DNA from: Desulfobacterales bacterium
GTDB taxonomy: Bacteria > Desulfobacterota > Desulfobacteria > Desulfobacterales > JAIPEE01
Assembly: GCA_021737275.1 (NCBI GenBank)
Contig: JAIPEE010000003.1
Coordinates: 62,001-126,000 of the forward strand
DNA: 64,000 bases
Direction of reading: 5' to 3'
In this document: one piece after another, positions 36,091 through 46,072 of the stretch
Layout of the letters: every line of letters begins with the position of its first letter
Numbering within the stretch: the stretch's first letter is position 1
Notes under the pieces: generated by a model
What the model was told of the DNA's origin: nothing
What the model saw: the letters and a program-made list of their open reading frames with translations, nothing else
The model's database searches: none
Made by a program: the position numbers and the translations under genes

Positions 36091-37557
36091 TCAGTTTTTA
36101 TTACATATACGAATAATAACAGCTTCCGTAAGATGTTTGGAATCCTGTCCCGACGTCTTTATCCGGAAATCCGTCTCAGCCAGAAAATTAACAGCGGATT
36201 TAAGTTCATAGTCTGAAAAACCATCAGCCTTTGAAATAAGCTGATAAATGGGATAAGCATTTTTAGGATTTTTGGCTATTATCAAATCAGAAGTGACTGC
36301 AGACTTTTTCTTTTTCCCTTTTTGAGATTTTTCTTTTATATTATCAGGTTCAGACAGCGATGCATCCCGGCTTTTCAAACAGGTAAGCAATGCAGTATCA
36401 TAATCCTGTATGGCTGAAATTACTGTGCGAACAAATTCATTATAAGACATACCTGTTCGCCAGGCCCGGCCATACTCGCTATCTATAAACGATCTTGCCA
36501 GCACCAGCTTTCTGACCTGATTTATAACGGCGGCTAAAGCCTGCAAAGGATGTATCCCATCATCGGCAAGGGATGCCAGATAAAAAAGCGCCTGCCCGGC
36601 ATTTCGGCTTGCCACGGCATTTGTCAATTCATAGATGGGGTCCTGCCTCGTTCGGCTTAATGCTGAAGAGACATCTTCAGTCGTAATTTTTTCACGATCA
36701 CCGGTAAAATCAATCAGTTTTTCAATGTTTGTCAGAAAAGTCCGCAGGTTAAAACCGGTCATTTCAAAAAGTGACTCGTAGGCGGCCCTGTCCATAGATT
36801 TTCCATGTTTTGCCAGGACCGACTTCATTTTTTCATTCAAAACGGCTTCCTGTTCCGCTCTGTCTGCCTTTCGATCACCTGTTGGTACCGAACAATCTAT
36901 AATGAGACCTGCGCTCTTGATGGCTTTAAAAAGTGTTCTGCGCTTGTCTATATTTTCAGTCGTAATAACAAGATAGTTTCCTGAAGGAATTCCTCTCTCA
37001 ATGGTCCGTTGTAAACTGCCGGCATAATCACTTGCCGGCGGGATGGAAAGATCATGATCCCGGCAATAGGTGATAATCTTGTCAATCCACTTTGTATCTC
37101 CGGCCTGAACAGGGTCAGGTTTTAATACTTTTTTTCTGCCCTCTGCAGATACTATATCTTCGAAAGCAATATTGAGCATACCCAGGAGATTTAAAAAATA
37201 TCGAGATGCTTTTCGAACATCATCGTCATCAAATGCTTGCCTGGCCTTTTCAAGAATTTTTCCCTCATCTTTTGAGGACTGAAAAATTTGTGAATCATTC
37301 ACAACAATTATTTTTTGCCCGGAAAGCAGTGAATAGGTACTCACTTTTTCGATTACATCCGGAATGTTTGAATTAGCGCCGTCAAAAGACTCAACATTCA
37401 AATCCGTTGATGATTCCGGCAGCAGCACTTTCAATACGGAATCATATGCCGACTTATATAACACCTCTTCCCCGTATATCAGGAAAATAGCCGGCATACC
37501 TTTTTTTTTAAGGCCCGGAAGACAGGTATCAAGTTCTTTATAATTGATTTCAGACAT
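36091..37557 (-). CDS. holA: DNA polymerase III delta subunit (HolA-like), enlarged
   Basis: Clamp-loader delta subunit that opens the beta clamp. N-terminal PAIFLIYGEEVLYKSAYDSV and the central NYLVITTENIDKRRTLFKAI match HolA domains I-II. Domain III follows (FEMTGFNLRTFLTNIEKLID, then QDPIYELTNAVASRN). At 488 residues it is about 140 longer than E. coli HolA. Extra segments lie at about 95-175 and in a Lys-rich loop at about 405-425. The identification rests on overall motif order; the gene is 3 bp from lgt. Confidence 0.8.
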   Translation of the reverse strand: MSEINYKELDTCLPGLKKKGMPAIFLIYGEEVLYKSAYDSVLKVLLPESSTDLNVESFDGANSNIPDVIEKVSTYSLLSGQKIIVVNDSQIFQSSKDEGKILEKARQAFDDDDVRKASRYFLNLLGMLNIAFEDIVSAEGRKKVLKPDPVQAGDTKWIDKIITYCRDHDLSIPPASDYAGSLQRTIERGIPSGNYLVITTENIDKRRTLFKAIKSAGLIIDCSVPTGDRKADRAEQEAVLNEKMKSVLAKHGKSMDRAAYESLFEMTGFNLRTFLTNIEKLIDFTGDREKITTEDVSSALSRTRQDPIYELTNAVASRNAGQALFYLASLADDGIHPLQALAAVINQVRKLVLARSFIDSEYGRAWRTGMSYNEFVRTVISAIQDYDTALLTCLKSRDASLSEPDNIKEKSQKGKKKKSAVTSDLIIAKNPKNAYPIYQLISKADGFSDYELKSAVNFLAETDFRIKTSGQDSKHLTEAVIIRICNKN

Positions 37558-37559
37558 TA

Positions 37560-38324
37560 CTAATCAGTTGTTTTTTTACCAAGACGAATAAACATGACCA
37601 CTGCAAATAAAGCCAGCACCAGACCGATAAGTTGTGAAACAGACAGAATTCCAAAAAATATATGACCCCTGAAATCGTCACGTAGCAGTTCTATCATTGA
37701 CCGGCTCACACCGTATAGCAAAATATACAGACAGAAAACCTGACCATCCGTCTGTTTCCGGTTACGATAAAACCATAATATTGCAAATATGATGATATTG
37801 TTCAGGGCCGAATAAAGTTGGGTTGGATGAAGAAAAATACCGGTCGGTGCCAGTGACTCCGGATGGGTAAACTTGACAGCCCAGGGCAGTTCACACACCT
37901 TTCCGTAACAGCATCCTGCAAAAAAGCATCCGATACGCCCGAAGAAATGTCCTATGGCGATAGCCGGCGCAAGGATATCAGCGGTTTTCCCCAGCGGCAT
38001 TTTAAAATGCCGGATATAAAAGAAAATAACAATGGCGGCACCGAGAAATCCGCCATAAAAAACAAGACCGCCCTCCCATATCTTAAAAATCTCCATCGGG
38101 GCTGCTTTAAACATTCCGGGGTTTGTTATAACATAGAAAAGTCGTGCACCGATGATGGACGCAACCAGCCCGTAAAATGAAAGATCCATAATCCTGTTGG
38201 GATCTTCACCAATTCTTCGAGCCTCTCTTTTGGCAATGGTAATACCGGTAATAAAACCTATGGCCACAAACAGACCATACGTATAAATTACAACTTTACC
38301 CAAATTAAATAATACCGGATACAT
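37560..38324 (-). CDS. lgt: Prolipoprotein diacylglyceryl transferase
   Basis: Lgt transfers diacylglycerol to the lipobox cysteine of prolipoproteins. It is a seven-helix membrane protein with the family signature GHFFGRIGCFFAGCCYGK (Arg and surrounding Gly essential) and the N-terminal YTYGLFVAIGF. 254 residues. It lies beside lspA, which acts next in the same pathway, in one minus-strand unit. Confidence 0.95.
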   Translation of the reverse strand: MYPVLFNLGKVVIYTYGLFVAIGFITGITIAKREARRIGEDPNRIMDLSFYGLVASIIGARLFYVITNPGMFKAAPMEIFKIWEGGLVFYGGFLGAAIVIFFYIRHFKMPLGKTADILAPAIAIGHFFGRIGCFFAGCCYGKVCELPWAVKFTHPESLAPTGIFLHPTQLYSALNNIIIFAILWFYRNRKQTDGQVFCLYILLYGVSRSMIELLRDDFRGHIFFGILSVSQLIGLVLALFAVVMFIRLGKKTTD

Positions 38325-38355
38325 GGCGCCCCTGTAATAATCCGACTGTTGTTAA

Positions 38356-38847
38356 TCAGATCAGATTGTCAGGCATCTTTTTAAAAAGCAGATGCCAGAT
38401 TAATATAAAGATTCCGATAGTAATACCGCTGTCAGCAATATTGAATGCCGGCCAGTGCATTGATCCCAGGTAAAAATCCAGAAAATCAATTACGCTTCCA
38501 AAACGAAACCGGTCAATCAGGTTACCGGTTGCACCGCCGATAATCAGTGCAAAGGAAATCGACAACAGCGGATGTGTTTTGGGAATCTTTCGATATGTAT
38601 AAATCAGCATAACGACAACCGCTATTGATACGACTTTAAAAAAAACAAGCCTTAAAAATGAACTCTGCCCTGCAAAAAAGCTGAATGCACCTCCGGGATT
38701 CCGGACATGTACAAGATTAAAAAAACCCGGAATCATTTCAATGGAATGATAAAGCGGCATTTTTATTAAAACTGCCGCTTTTGTTACCTGGTCCAGTACT
38801 ATGAGCAGGCCGGCAATTCCGGCCAGTTTTAGATATTTATCTTTCAT
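38356..38847 (-). CDS. lspA: Lipoprotein signal peptidase II
   Basis: LspA removes the signal peptide after Lgt modification. Four transmembrane segments and both catalytic Asp motifs: GGATGNLIDRF and FNIADSGITIG. The NPGGAFSFF motif is also present. 163 residues. Its start overlaps the ileS stop by 1 bp, the common ileS-lspA coupling. Confidence 0.96.
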   Translation of the reverse strand: MKDKYLKLAGIAGLLIVLDQVTKAAVLIKMPLYHSIEMIPGFFNLVHVRNPGGAFSFFAGQSSFLRLVFFKVVSIAVVVMLIYTYRKIPKTHPLLSISFALIIGGATGNLIDRFRFGSVIDFLDFYLGSMHWPAFNIADSGITIGIFILIWHLLFKKMPDNLI

Positions 38848-41654
38848 TATGAAGACAGAATTTCCGAAAGCGCCTCAGCACATTTACCGCATATGGTCGG
38901 GTGCTCCGTATTTTTGCCAACAGCCGGATCATGGATCCAGCAGCGTTCACACTTTTCACCATCTGCAACGGCAACGCCAATTTTCAAGCCCTCAACTTCT
39001 GTTTCAGTAAAGGCATCACCATCTGCTTCAGATAATTTTTTCAGCGATGCACTGGAAACAATAAGAATGGTATGCAGATCATTCTCGTAAGGTTTCAGGA
39101 TTTCAAACATGTCATCATCAACACAAATAGTCACCGCTGCATCCAGGGAATGGCCGATTATCTTCTCTGCCCTTGCAGATTCAAGTACCCGTGTAGCCTC
39201 ACCGCGCATATCCAGAATACAGTCCCACTTTTCTGCAAGCGCCTCATCAACCATGTTCTCATTGACTTCAGGAAATGCCGCAAGATGAATACTGGACTCC
39301 TTGTCGGTTTTTTCCGGCATATATTTCCAGATCTCATCAGCGGTAAATGCCAGAATCGGTGCCATCAGTTTCGCCAGTGTATCCATAATAATATAGATGG
39401 CGGACTGGGCGCTTCTTCTGGCCACAGATGCCGGCGGTGACGTATAAAGTCGATCCTTGAGAATATCCAGATAGAAAGCGGACAGATCAAGCACACAATA
39501 TTTATAAAGGCTGTGATAAATTACATGAAATTCATATGTATCAAAAGCATTTCGAGCCTTTTTAATTAAATCCTGAAGTGTATGCAGTGCAAACCGGTCA
39601 ATCTCCATCATTGAGTCATAAACTACCGCATCTTTTTCAGGATCGAAATCATAAAGATTGCTGAGCATGAACTTGCCGGTATTTCTTATTTTTTTGTAAG
39701 CATCGCTGAGCTGCTTTATAATATTATCTGAAATCCGTACATCATCACGGTAATCGGAAGCAGAAACCCAGAGCCTGAGAATCTCGGCACCATGTACATC
39801 AATAACTTTTTTAGGCGCTACAACATTACCAATGGATTTGGACATCTTTTTGCCGGCGGCATCCACAACAAAGCCATGCGTCAAAACAGACTTATATGGC
39901 GCCTGTCCCCTTGTACCCACTGCTGTCAAAAGAGAACTGTGGAACCAGCCCCTGTGCTGATCTGTCCCTTCAAGATAAAGATCAGCGGGCCAGCTTAACT
40001 GCTCACGCTGTTCAAGTACGGCGGCATGACTGACTCCCGAATCAAACCATACATCCAGAATATCCATCTCTTTACCAAAAGATTTACTGCCGCACTTTTC
40101 ACAAACCGTATTGGCCGGCAAAAGTTCTTCAGCCGTTTTTTCAAACCAGATATCAGCACCATTCGCTTTAAACTCCTCATACAGATGTTCAATGATTTCA
40201 GGGCTGATATGGGTTGCATCACACTCTTTACAGTGGAAAATCGCAATGGGCACACCCCATGACCGCTGACGGGACACACACCAGTCCGGCCTGTTTTCAA
40301 TCATGCTGTAGATTCGATCACGGCCCCAGTGCGGAATCCATTTAACCGTATCAATAGCCTCAAGGGCTTTTTTGCGAAGATCCGTTTTTTCCATGGATAT
40401 AAACCACTGTGGTGTTGCACGGAAAATAACCGGCTTTTTACATCGCCAGCAGTGCGGGTATGAATGGCTGATTTTTTTTCGGGCAACCAGTGCACCGCGT
40501 TCATCCAGCTTTTCAATAATCTCATGGTCTGCCTTGAAGACAAACTGCCCTTCAAACATACCGACATCTTTTGTAAAAACACCCCGATTATTAACAGGTG
40601 AATAGACCTCCAAATCATATTGCAGGCCGACCTCATAATCCTCACGACCATGTCCGGGTGCCGTATGAACGCAACCGGTTCCTGCTTCAAGCGTTACATG
40701 ATTTCCGAGAATAATTTTGGAATTTCTTTCATATAACGGGTGACGGCAATTTTTATTTTCCAGCATTCCGGCATCAATTTCAGCAACAATGCCATAATCC
40801 GAAATACCAAAGATCTCCATACAATTTTCAACCAGATCTTTTGCCAGAATCAGGATATCATTGTTTCCAACATCCACTGCGGCGTATTTAAAATCAGGAT
40901 GAAGTGCGACACCCATATTTGCGGGTAATGTCCAGGGTGTTGTTGTCCAGATCACAACAAAAATATTCTTACCTGCTAGCGCCGGAACATCATTGCCGAT
41001 ATCGTCTAAAAGCGGAAATTTTACATAAACAGACGGTGATGTTTCATCACCATATTCTATTTCCGCCTCAGCAAGGGCCGTCTGGCAACTGCAGCACCAG
41101 TGAATGGGTTTTTTGCTTTTAAAAAGGCTGCCATCCAGTGCAAACTTCCCGCACTCTTTTGCAATAATAGCCTCATACTCATACTTCATTGTCAAATAGG
41201 GGTTTTCCCACTCACCCATAACGCCCAGGCGTTTAAATTCTTCCCGCTGGATATCAATCCAGCTGTCGGCATATTCACGGCATTTTTTCCGGATTTCAAC
41301 CTTAGTCATATCCAGTTTTTTCTTGCCGAGCTTCTTGTCAACATTGTGTTCAATGGGCAAACCGTGGCAATCCCATCCGGGAACATAAACCGCATCATAT
41401 CCGGCCATCTGTTTTGACCGGATAATAATATCCTTCAAAATCTTGTTCATGGCTGTACCAATATGAATATTGCCATTTGCATATGGCGGGCCGTCATGAA
41501 GGATAAACCGCTTACGGCCTTCTGATTTTGCCCTGATTTCATGATAAAGGCGGCTTTCATCCCATGCCTTGAGCTGGTTCGGCTCACGATTGGCAAGGTT
41601 GGCTTTCATGGGAAATTTGGTTGAGGGAAGATTAAGTGTTTTTTTATATTCCAT
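38847..41654 (-). CDS. ileS: Isoleucyl-tRNA synthetase
   Basis: 935-residue class I synthetase: HIGH-type motif [12 protein letters not shown] (about 55-66), KMSKS motif within [10 protein letters not shown], editing domain with TTPWTLPAN, and a C-terminal zinc finger (CERCWIH...CGKCAEAL). Complete. The ribosome site CCGGAG precedes the ATG. No T-box leader was seen. It heads the ileS-lspA-lgt-holA-argC cluster. Confidence 0.97.
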   Translation of the reverse strand: MEYKKTLNLPSTKFPMKANLANREPNQLKAWDESRLYHEIRAKSEGRKRFILHDGPPYANGNIHIGTAMNKILKDIIIRSKQMAGYDAVYVPGWDCHGLPIEHNVDKKLGKKKLDMTKVEIRKKCREYADSWIDIQREEFKRLGVMGEWENPYLTMKYEYEAIIAKECGKFALDGSLFKSKKPIHWCCSCQTALAEAEIEYGDETSPSVYVKFPLLDDIGNDVPALAGKNIFVVIWTTTPWTLPANMGVALHPDFKYAAVDVGNNDILILAKDLVENCMEIFGISDYGIVAEIDAGMLENKNCRHPLYERNSKIILGNHVTLEAGTGCVHTAPGHGREDYEVGLQYDLEVYSPVNNRGVFTKDVGMFEGQFVFKADHEIIEKLDERGALVARKKISHSYPHCWRCKKPVIFRATPQWFISMEKTDLRKKALEAIDTVKWIPHWGRDRIYSMIENRPDWCVSRQRSWGVPIAIFHCKECDATHISPEIIEHLYEEFKANGADIWFEKTAEELLPANTVCEKCGSKSFGKEMDILDVWFDSGVSHAAVLEQREQLSWPADLYLEGTDQHRGWFHSSLLTAVGTRGQAPYKSVLTHGFVVDAAGKKMSKSIGNVVAPKKVIDVHGAEILRLWVSASDYRDDVRISDNIIKQLSDAYKKIRNTGKFMLSNLYDFDPEKDAVVYDSMMEIDRFALHTLQDLIKKARNAFDTYEFHVIYHSLYKYCVLDLSAFYLDILKDRLYTSPPASVARRSAQSAIYIIMDTLAKLMAPILAFTADEIWKYMPEKTDKESSIHLAAFPEVNENMVDEALAEKWDCILDMRGEATRVLESARAEKIIGHSLDAAVTICVDDDMFEILKPYENDLHTILIVSSASLKKLSEADGDAFTETEVEGLKIGVAVADGEKCERCWIHDPAVGKNTEHPTICGKCAEALSEILSS

Positions 41655-42060
41655 TATATGCTCCGGCGTCGAATTTATTTATCAAAATAAATTTATTTAT
41701 TACCAAAGCGTAAAAGTGTCAAGATATTACATAAAGATTTGATATTACAAAATTCTTGAATACGGAATCTTCGAAAAAAGAATGAGAGATAAGCCCAAAG
41801 CATATATCTAACAAAGAAGATATTTTAAACTTTGAGCCCTTTACTTTCTCAAAAACGGCGGGTGAACGGTAAAGGTTTCAGGTATTTATTTTTTAAAAAT
41901 TCCATTGACAAGTAATTCCACTTTTATTAAAAAGTTATTTTTCAAGCAGTAAAATAATAGTTTTCCCATGTAGTACCCGTCTTGCAGAAGTTCCTGATGT
42001 AAAAAAATAAAAGTTTTGTTGTGCCGAATTTTGCATATTCAGTTTATGGAGAATTGGTTC
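41655..42060. other. Divergent intergenic region with a probable pilin promoter
   Basis: 406 bp between ileS and the pilin genes. On the plus strand, TTGACA (41905-41910) and TAAAAA (41928-41933) at 17 bp form a likely sigma-70 promoter for the pilin operon. A small AT-only inverted repeat (41672-41693) lies near ileS. I see no coding sequence and no convincing sigma-54 site. Confidence 0.45.
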
Positions 42061-42540
42061 GTGGATAACAGATCAAAATCAGGATTTACAATAATTGAAC
42101 TGATGATAACAATCAGCATTATTTCGATTTTAGCAGCAATTTCCATTCCCGGATTTTATGCTTACAGACCTCTTCACAGGGCAAGAGGTACTGCACGGTT
42201 AATTTTTTCTGACATGCACTATGCAAAAATGCAATCTGCCACTCAGAATATCAGATATATCGTTGATTTTAAAGCCGGCACCGATGAATATAGGATTTAT
42301 GCCGACAAAAATAAGAGCGGACCGGAACTTGAAGCTGATGAACTTGTTAAATCCGTATGTTTGAAAGAAATTTTCCCCGGCATAGGGATTATGTATGACA
42401 GACAAATTAATTTTCTTCCTAAAGGAACAGCTACGAGCGGAACGGTTTCCATCAGGCCTTTATCAGATAGTGGTTTCAAGAGAAGGTTTAAAATTATAGT
42501 TTCCGGTACAACCGGAAGAATTCGAAGTGAACAGTCATGA
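42061..42540 (+). CDS. FimT/GspH-type minor pseudopilin
   Basis: Type III prepilin leader cleaved at KSG^FTIIELMITISI, with Glu5 present, followed by a hydrophobic helix and the GspH/FimT region (RGTARLIFSDMHYAKMQSAT). The GTG at 42061 has GGAGA 9 nt upstream and gives the usual short leader; an ATG at 42046 and a TTG at 42016 are in frame. It probably primes type IV pilus assembly. It overlaps the next gene by ATGA. Confidence 0.85.
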   Translation: MDNRSKSGFTIIELMITISIISILAAISIPGFYAYRPLHRARGTARLIFSDMHYAKMQSATQNIRYIVDFKAGTDEYRIYADKNKSGPELEADELVKSVCLKEIFPGIGIMYDRQINFLPKGTATSGTVSIRPLSDSGFKRRFKIIVSGTTGRIRSEQS

Positions 42541-42926
42541 GCAGAGAAAATAATCAGATGAATCAGGATGGATTTACATTAATAGAGGTGATGATAACGT
42601 TATTTGTTTTAACATTTACTATCGGGGGAATGGCGACTTTCAACATCACCATGGCAAAGTATAACCAAACGGCCACCGATTCAACAACGGTTTCTTTAAT
42701 TGCTCAGCAAAAACTGGAAGCGCTTATTAATATCGGATACGAATCACTTGACAGCGGTTCATTCGGGCCTGAAGCGTATATTTCAAAAAACAATAAAAGT
42801 TTTGACGTTGAATGGAACGTTTCAGCTTCAGGAACTCATAAAGAAATTAATGTAACGGTATTCTATAGACCCACCGGGCAAAAAAAAATCAGAAACATCA
42901 AATTAAAAACAACCCTATCATCCTGA
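42537..42926 (+). CDS. PilV-type minor prepilin
   Basis: Leader MSRENNQMNQDG^FTLIEVMITLFVL with Glu5, then a short globular domain of about 90 residues (SLIAQQKLEALINIGYESL is the PilV-like segment). 129 residues. Order and overlap with fimT and the pilW-like gene make it part of the minor-pilin operon that caps the pilus. Confidence 0.85.
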   Translation: MSRENNQMNQDGFTLIEVMITLFVLTFTIGGMATFNITMAKYNQTATDSTTVSLIAQQKLEALINIGYESLDSGSFGPEAYISKNNKSFDVEWNVSASGTHKEINVTVFYRPTGQKKIRNIKLKTTLSS

Positions 42927-42936
42927 TTTAGTTACT

Positions 42937-43548
42937 ATGCTACTACCAGCCTCCTCCAGAAAAGGATTCACACTGATTGAACTTTTAATTTCAATGGCAA
43001 TAACGTCAATTGTGATGTCCGGAATTATACTGTCTGTTTCCATTCAGCAGAAATTACACGGCAAACAATCAGGTCTTCTTGAACTACAATCCAATATGCG
43101 ATCATGCCTCGATATGATTGCCCTCGAAATCATGATGGCCGGATTTGACAAAAAAAAGACCGCCAATTCCGGTATAGAGAATGCTTCTGCTGACATTTTT
43201 TCTTTTACCAGTGATTTAAATATAAATGGTTTTATTGATGAGCCTAATGAAACCGTCAAATTCTATGTCAAAAATAATAAGCTGATCAAGGCAACAACAA
43301 ATAAAACGAAACCGCCGCCTTACATGCCGGTAAATCTCACGGTTTCAGATAATATTACAGGCATCTCTTTCAGATACTTTGAGAGGGATAAAACAACTCC
43401 TATGGCGGATCCCGATAGCAACCGAAGTATTATCCGAAATGTAGAGATCAGCATAACCGGCAGAATTCCTGACCGGATAGTTTACGGCGGCGGCCGGACG
43501 AAAACGCTGACCACTGAAGTAAGAATAAGAAATATGGCCGAATTTTGA
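42937..43548 (+). CDS. PilW-type minor prepilin
   Basis: Leader ends KG^FTLIELLISMAIT, with Glu5. It continues with a PilW-like region (ELQSNMRSCLDMIALEIMMAGFD) and a C-terminal domain ending in RTKTLTTEVRIRNM. 203 residues. It overlaps the pilX-like start (TTGA). It is expected in the pilus-tip complex with PilV and PilX. Confidence 0.85.
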   Translation: MLLPASSRKGFTLIELLISMAITSIVMSGIILSVSIQQKLHGKQSGLLELQSNMRSCLDMIALEIMMAGFDKKKTANSGIENASADIFSFTSDLNINGFIDEPNETVKFYVKNNKLIKATTNKTKPPPYMPVNLTVSDNITGISFRYFERDKTTPMADPDSNRSIIRNVEISITGRIPDRIVYGGGRTKTLTTEVRIRNMAEF

Positions 43549-44918
43549 ACACGGTAAATACGCTTATGGGCATTCTCAATTTATTTAAAAATGAAAAGGG
43601 ATTTGTATTTGTAGTCAGCATGATGCTGCTTGGGATTCTGATTATTCTGGCTACAACCGGCTATTATATGACCAGATCAGAACAATATACGTCAAGAAAT
43701 TTTCTAGTTTCAAAAATGGCATTTTATGATGCTGAAGCAGGCATACAATATGTTCGTGAAATGGTTGAAACTGATTTAAAAGGATGTGGGCCAGGCGTAT
43801 TTAGCTTGCCTTCAAACATTGATGATATTGTCTCTTTTCCCTACAGTACGCCATCAGGAAATAATTTTAAAATAAGTAATATTAGAAAAACAGGTCCGAA
43901 TGAGTATGAATTCAAAAGCACCGGTTTCAGTCACAAAGAAAACAGTCTGCCATTTTCTAGAGGAAAGGCGGAAATTACGGTTACAATGAAAAGGACCGGC
44001 GGTATGAATTATGCCGTTTTCGGCAATACCGAAGTTAAAATCAAATCGGCAATGGATATTTTTTCCTACAACTCTGCCGATTCCTTAGCGCCTCCCCTGC
44101 CAAATCCATATGATGCAATTACTTTTGACAAATCATTATCAACCGGCAGGGCCGATATCGCTTCAAACGGCACTATCACAGTCAAGCAAAATTCATATAT
44201 CGATGGTGATATCCATGTATATTATGTAAGTGCTGATAATAATGCTGATGCTTTTACCTCAGATCCCAAAAATAAAACATTGCACATTCAGGGTAACACA
44301 AATCTTGAGCATGACCGGATAAACCCCGATCCTTTTAATATCAGTGGCATAACAGACTTTTCCTCTAATTCGGATGCGATTATGGTAACATCGCATTATA
44401 ATGCTTCCAACGAATTAACACTTAATGCTTCTCAAAACTATTTTAACAGTGACCTTGTTGTTGAAAACAACCAGAAAATTATTATTGATACCGGAAGTAG
44501 TGGAAACAACTTTCATACCTATTTTGAAGGAATCGTAGAATTCAAAGCAGGGTCAACTCTTGAAATAATTGGTGATGGCCATTTAACCATTCACCATACA
44601 AAAGGTGATTTTAGGATAAAAAACGGCTGTAATTTCATACAGCCGCCATCTGTTGAATTTGATTCGACCCGACTGATCATCCTTTCAAGCTCAACAGACA
44701 AAATTGAACTGATGCACTCAGGCACATTTACAGGCCTGATTTATTCGCCTGATGCATCTTTGCAGATACACTACAGTAAAGGATTATACGGTGCCATATG
44801 GTCAAATACCGCTTTTTTGCAGGTTGATGACGTCATATTTTATGATACCGGGCTTGCTGAAAAATATCCGGGAAATGAAATTGTATTTACAAGTTGGTTT
44901 AATCATCGTCTTGAATAA
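43545..44918 (+). CDS. PilX-like pilus assembly protein with beta-helical C-terminal domain
   Basis: The N-terminus EKG^FVFVVSMMLLGILIILATT lacks the Glu5 of major pilins, as in PilX proteins, and is followed by AFYDAEAGIQYVREMVE. Residues about 160-440 look like a beta-solenoid of the kind seen in larger PilX-like proteins (repeated short strands; ITVKQNSYIDGDIHVYY, YSKGLYGAIWSN). 457 residues is long for PilX. The start may be the TTG at 43545, overlapping pilW, or the ATG at 43566. Tip-adhesin PilY1 is not encoded nearby. Confidence 0.75.
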   Translation: MNTVNTLMGILNLFKNEKGFVFVVSMMLLGILIILATTGYYMTRSEQYTSRNFLVSKMAFYDAEAGIQYVREMVETDLKGCGPGVFSLPSNIDDIVSFPYSTPSGNNFKISNIRKTGPNEYEFKSTGFSHKENSLPFSRGKAEITVTMKRTGGMNYAVFGNTEVKIKSAMDIFSYNSADSLAPPLPNPYDAITFDKSLSTGRADIASNGTITVKQNSYIDGDIHVYYVSADNNADAFTSDPKNKTLHIQGNTNLEHDRINPDPFNISGITDFSSNSDAIMVTSHYNASNELTLNASQNYFNSDLVVENNQKIIIDTGSSGNNFHTYFEGIVEFKAGSTLEIIGDGHLTIHHTKGDFRIKNGCNFIQPPSVEFDSTRLIILSSSTDKIELMHSGTFTGLIYSPDASLQIHYSKGLYGAIWSNTAFLQVDDVIFYDTGLAEKYPGNEIVFTSWFNHRLE

Positions 44919-44948
44919 AACCATCTTGTTTATCAACTCCGAATAAAA

Positions 44949-45242
44949 TTGATTTTTTACTTGATAAAAAAGCAAGTAAAACCAACTCAAATACTGTTTC
45001 CATTCGTTCTAAAAAGTTTTGGCCTTGCCGATCTTGATGAAGCCGGCTCACCATTTTTCGATACAAATACATCTGATAACAACCAAATTGACATGAGAAA
45101 CAGTTCAGATATTTATGGGGCTGAATGGGGGAAAGAAGTCATTATACATCATAGCGGCAACCTGTATTATGATGAAGTGATTAGGAAACTAAAAGCTAAA
45201 AGTGACATTTCATACCTGTCGTGGCTGAATAAAAAATCTTAA
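44949..45242 (+). pseudogene. Possible duplicated C-terminal fragment of a PilX-like protein
   Basis: This 97-codon frame (TTG start, no good ribosome site) contains YGAEWGKEVIIHHSGNLYYD. It lines up with YGAIWSNTAFLQVDDVIFYD near the end of the preceding PilX-like protein, with identical spacing between YGA-W and YD. I infer a remnant of a second PilX-like gene or of a partial duplication, although a small expressed protein cannot be excluded. Its N-terminal 30 residues are hydrophobic and basic. Confidence 0.5.
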
Positions 45243-45580
45243 AGTGATGGCGGTTGCAAACGATTAAGTTCTTTTAAACCATCTTCACTATTTCCGGTCA
45301 TCTTCTCACCAGGTTTAAGGATCGTAGTCTTAACTGTCTGGTTTTTTTGATCTTTTGATCCTTCAGGCTCTTCATCTGTCCAGTAAATACCTGAAATCAG
45401 AGATTGATCCAGACCAATGACACCGCCATACCGGATAATCTTGATAAGGCCACTCTCTTCCCAGTAGCTTTCTGTGACAAAACTATAACCATTTTTCAGA
45501 TCAATTCTATACGCTGAAAAAGAGATGGACGGAAAGATAATTAACAAAACTATTGTTAAGGCGGAAATTAGCCTTTTCAT
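45239..45580 (-). CDS. Small secreted hypothetical protein
   Basis: 113 residues with a clear signal peptide (MKRLISALTIVLLIIFPSISFSA) and a short mature domain (YRIDLKNGYSFVTESYWEES...IKIIRYGGVIGL), then a polar tail. The pattern resembles small periplasmic beta-rich proteins that I have not assigned to a family. It converges on the PilX-like fragment (4-bp overlap at the ends). Function unknown. Confidence 0.65.
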   Translation of the reverse strand: MKRLISALTIVLLIIFPSISFSAYRIDLKNGYSFVTESYWEESGLIKIIRYGGVIGLDQSLISGIYWTDEEPEGSKDQKNQTVKTTILKPGEKMTGNSEDGLKELNRLQPPSL

Positions 45581-45917
45581 TCATGTCTCCGTTTCATATA
45601 AGCAGTTTTATTATTATCGATTTGAAGGCTTGAGTAAGACGGTTAAAAAAACCTTCAAGAAGTATAATTTGTATAATCACCATATTTTAATATATTTTGC
45701 AAGAAAAGTTTTCGTAATACTCATATGTATTGAAGGAATATCTTGATCTTTCAGCGGTAACGCTTCGTTAACCTTTGGAAAGTATATTATGTGTCTACCC
45801 TATTCCACAATCCAGATGCAAATTAATTTTCCAAGAAACAGACTTATTAATTTCTATTTCAGAATTGAAATAGCTATGAAAATGCAAAAAAAATTATTGA
45901 AATTCTAAAAAAAATGA

Positions 45918-45948
45918 TATGCGGTCTCCGGACTGCATAATTTTTTTT
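45918..45948 (+). terminator. Intrinsic-terminator-like hairpin with T8 run
   Basis: The stem TATGCgGTC / GACtGCATA (one mismatch) with loop TCCG is followed after one A by eight T. It would terminate a plus-strand transcript arising in this intergenic region. Confidence 0.55.
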
Positions 45949-45962
45949 AAATGTAGCTTTAG

Positions 45963-46000
45963 TAATTGCCCCATTTCATATTTATGAAATGGGGCAATTA
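45963..46000. terminator. Perfect 17-bp hairpin downstream of the ABC operon
   Basis: TAATTGCCCCATTTCAT (45963-45979) pairs perfectly with ATGAAATGGGGCAATTA (45984-46000) around a 4-nt loop. It lies 73 bp after the substrate-binding-protein stop on the minus strand. The U-run is poor, so it may be a 3'-protecting structure as much as a terminator. Confidence 0.6.
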
Positions 46001-46072
46001 CAGATTATAACAATTCTTTTGTCAGGAAAAAACGATTTTGAAGCTGCCTGCTAAACGGCAACCTCAATAGTT

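Larger units (their letters stand above)
45581..46072. other. 492-bp intergenic region with three hairpins
   Basis: No protein gene seen. It contains a GGTAACG-CTT-CGTTAACC hairpin (45756-45773), a terminator-like hairpin plus T-run (45918-45948, plus strand) and a perfect long hairpin (45963-46000). The plus-strand terminator has no upstream plus-strand gene within 600 bp except the doubtful PilX fragment, so a small RNA is possible. Confidence 0.45.

Noticed and set aside
41655-41760. T-box or other riboswitch leader for ileS
   Set aside because: Only a small AT-only inverted repeat; no T-box sequence, specifier stem or terminator seen.
42016-42040. Possible sigma-54 (-24/-12) promoter before the first pilin gene
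   Set aside because: TTGC is present but the -24 element is TGTGCC instead of TGGCAC and the GG is missing.
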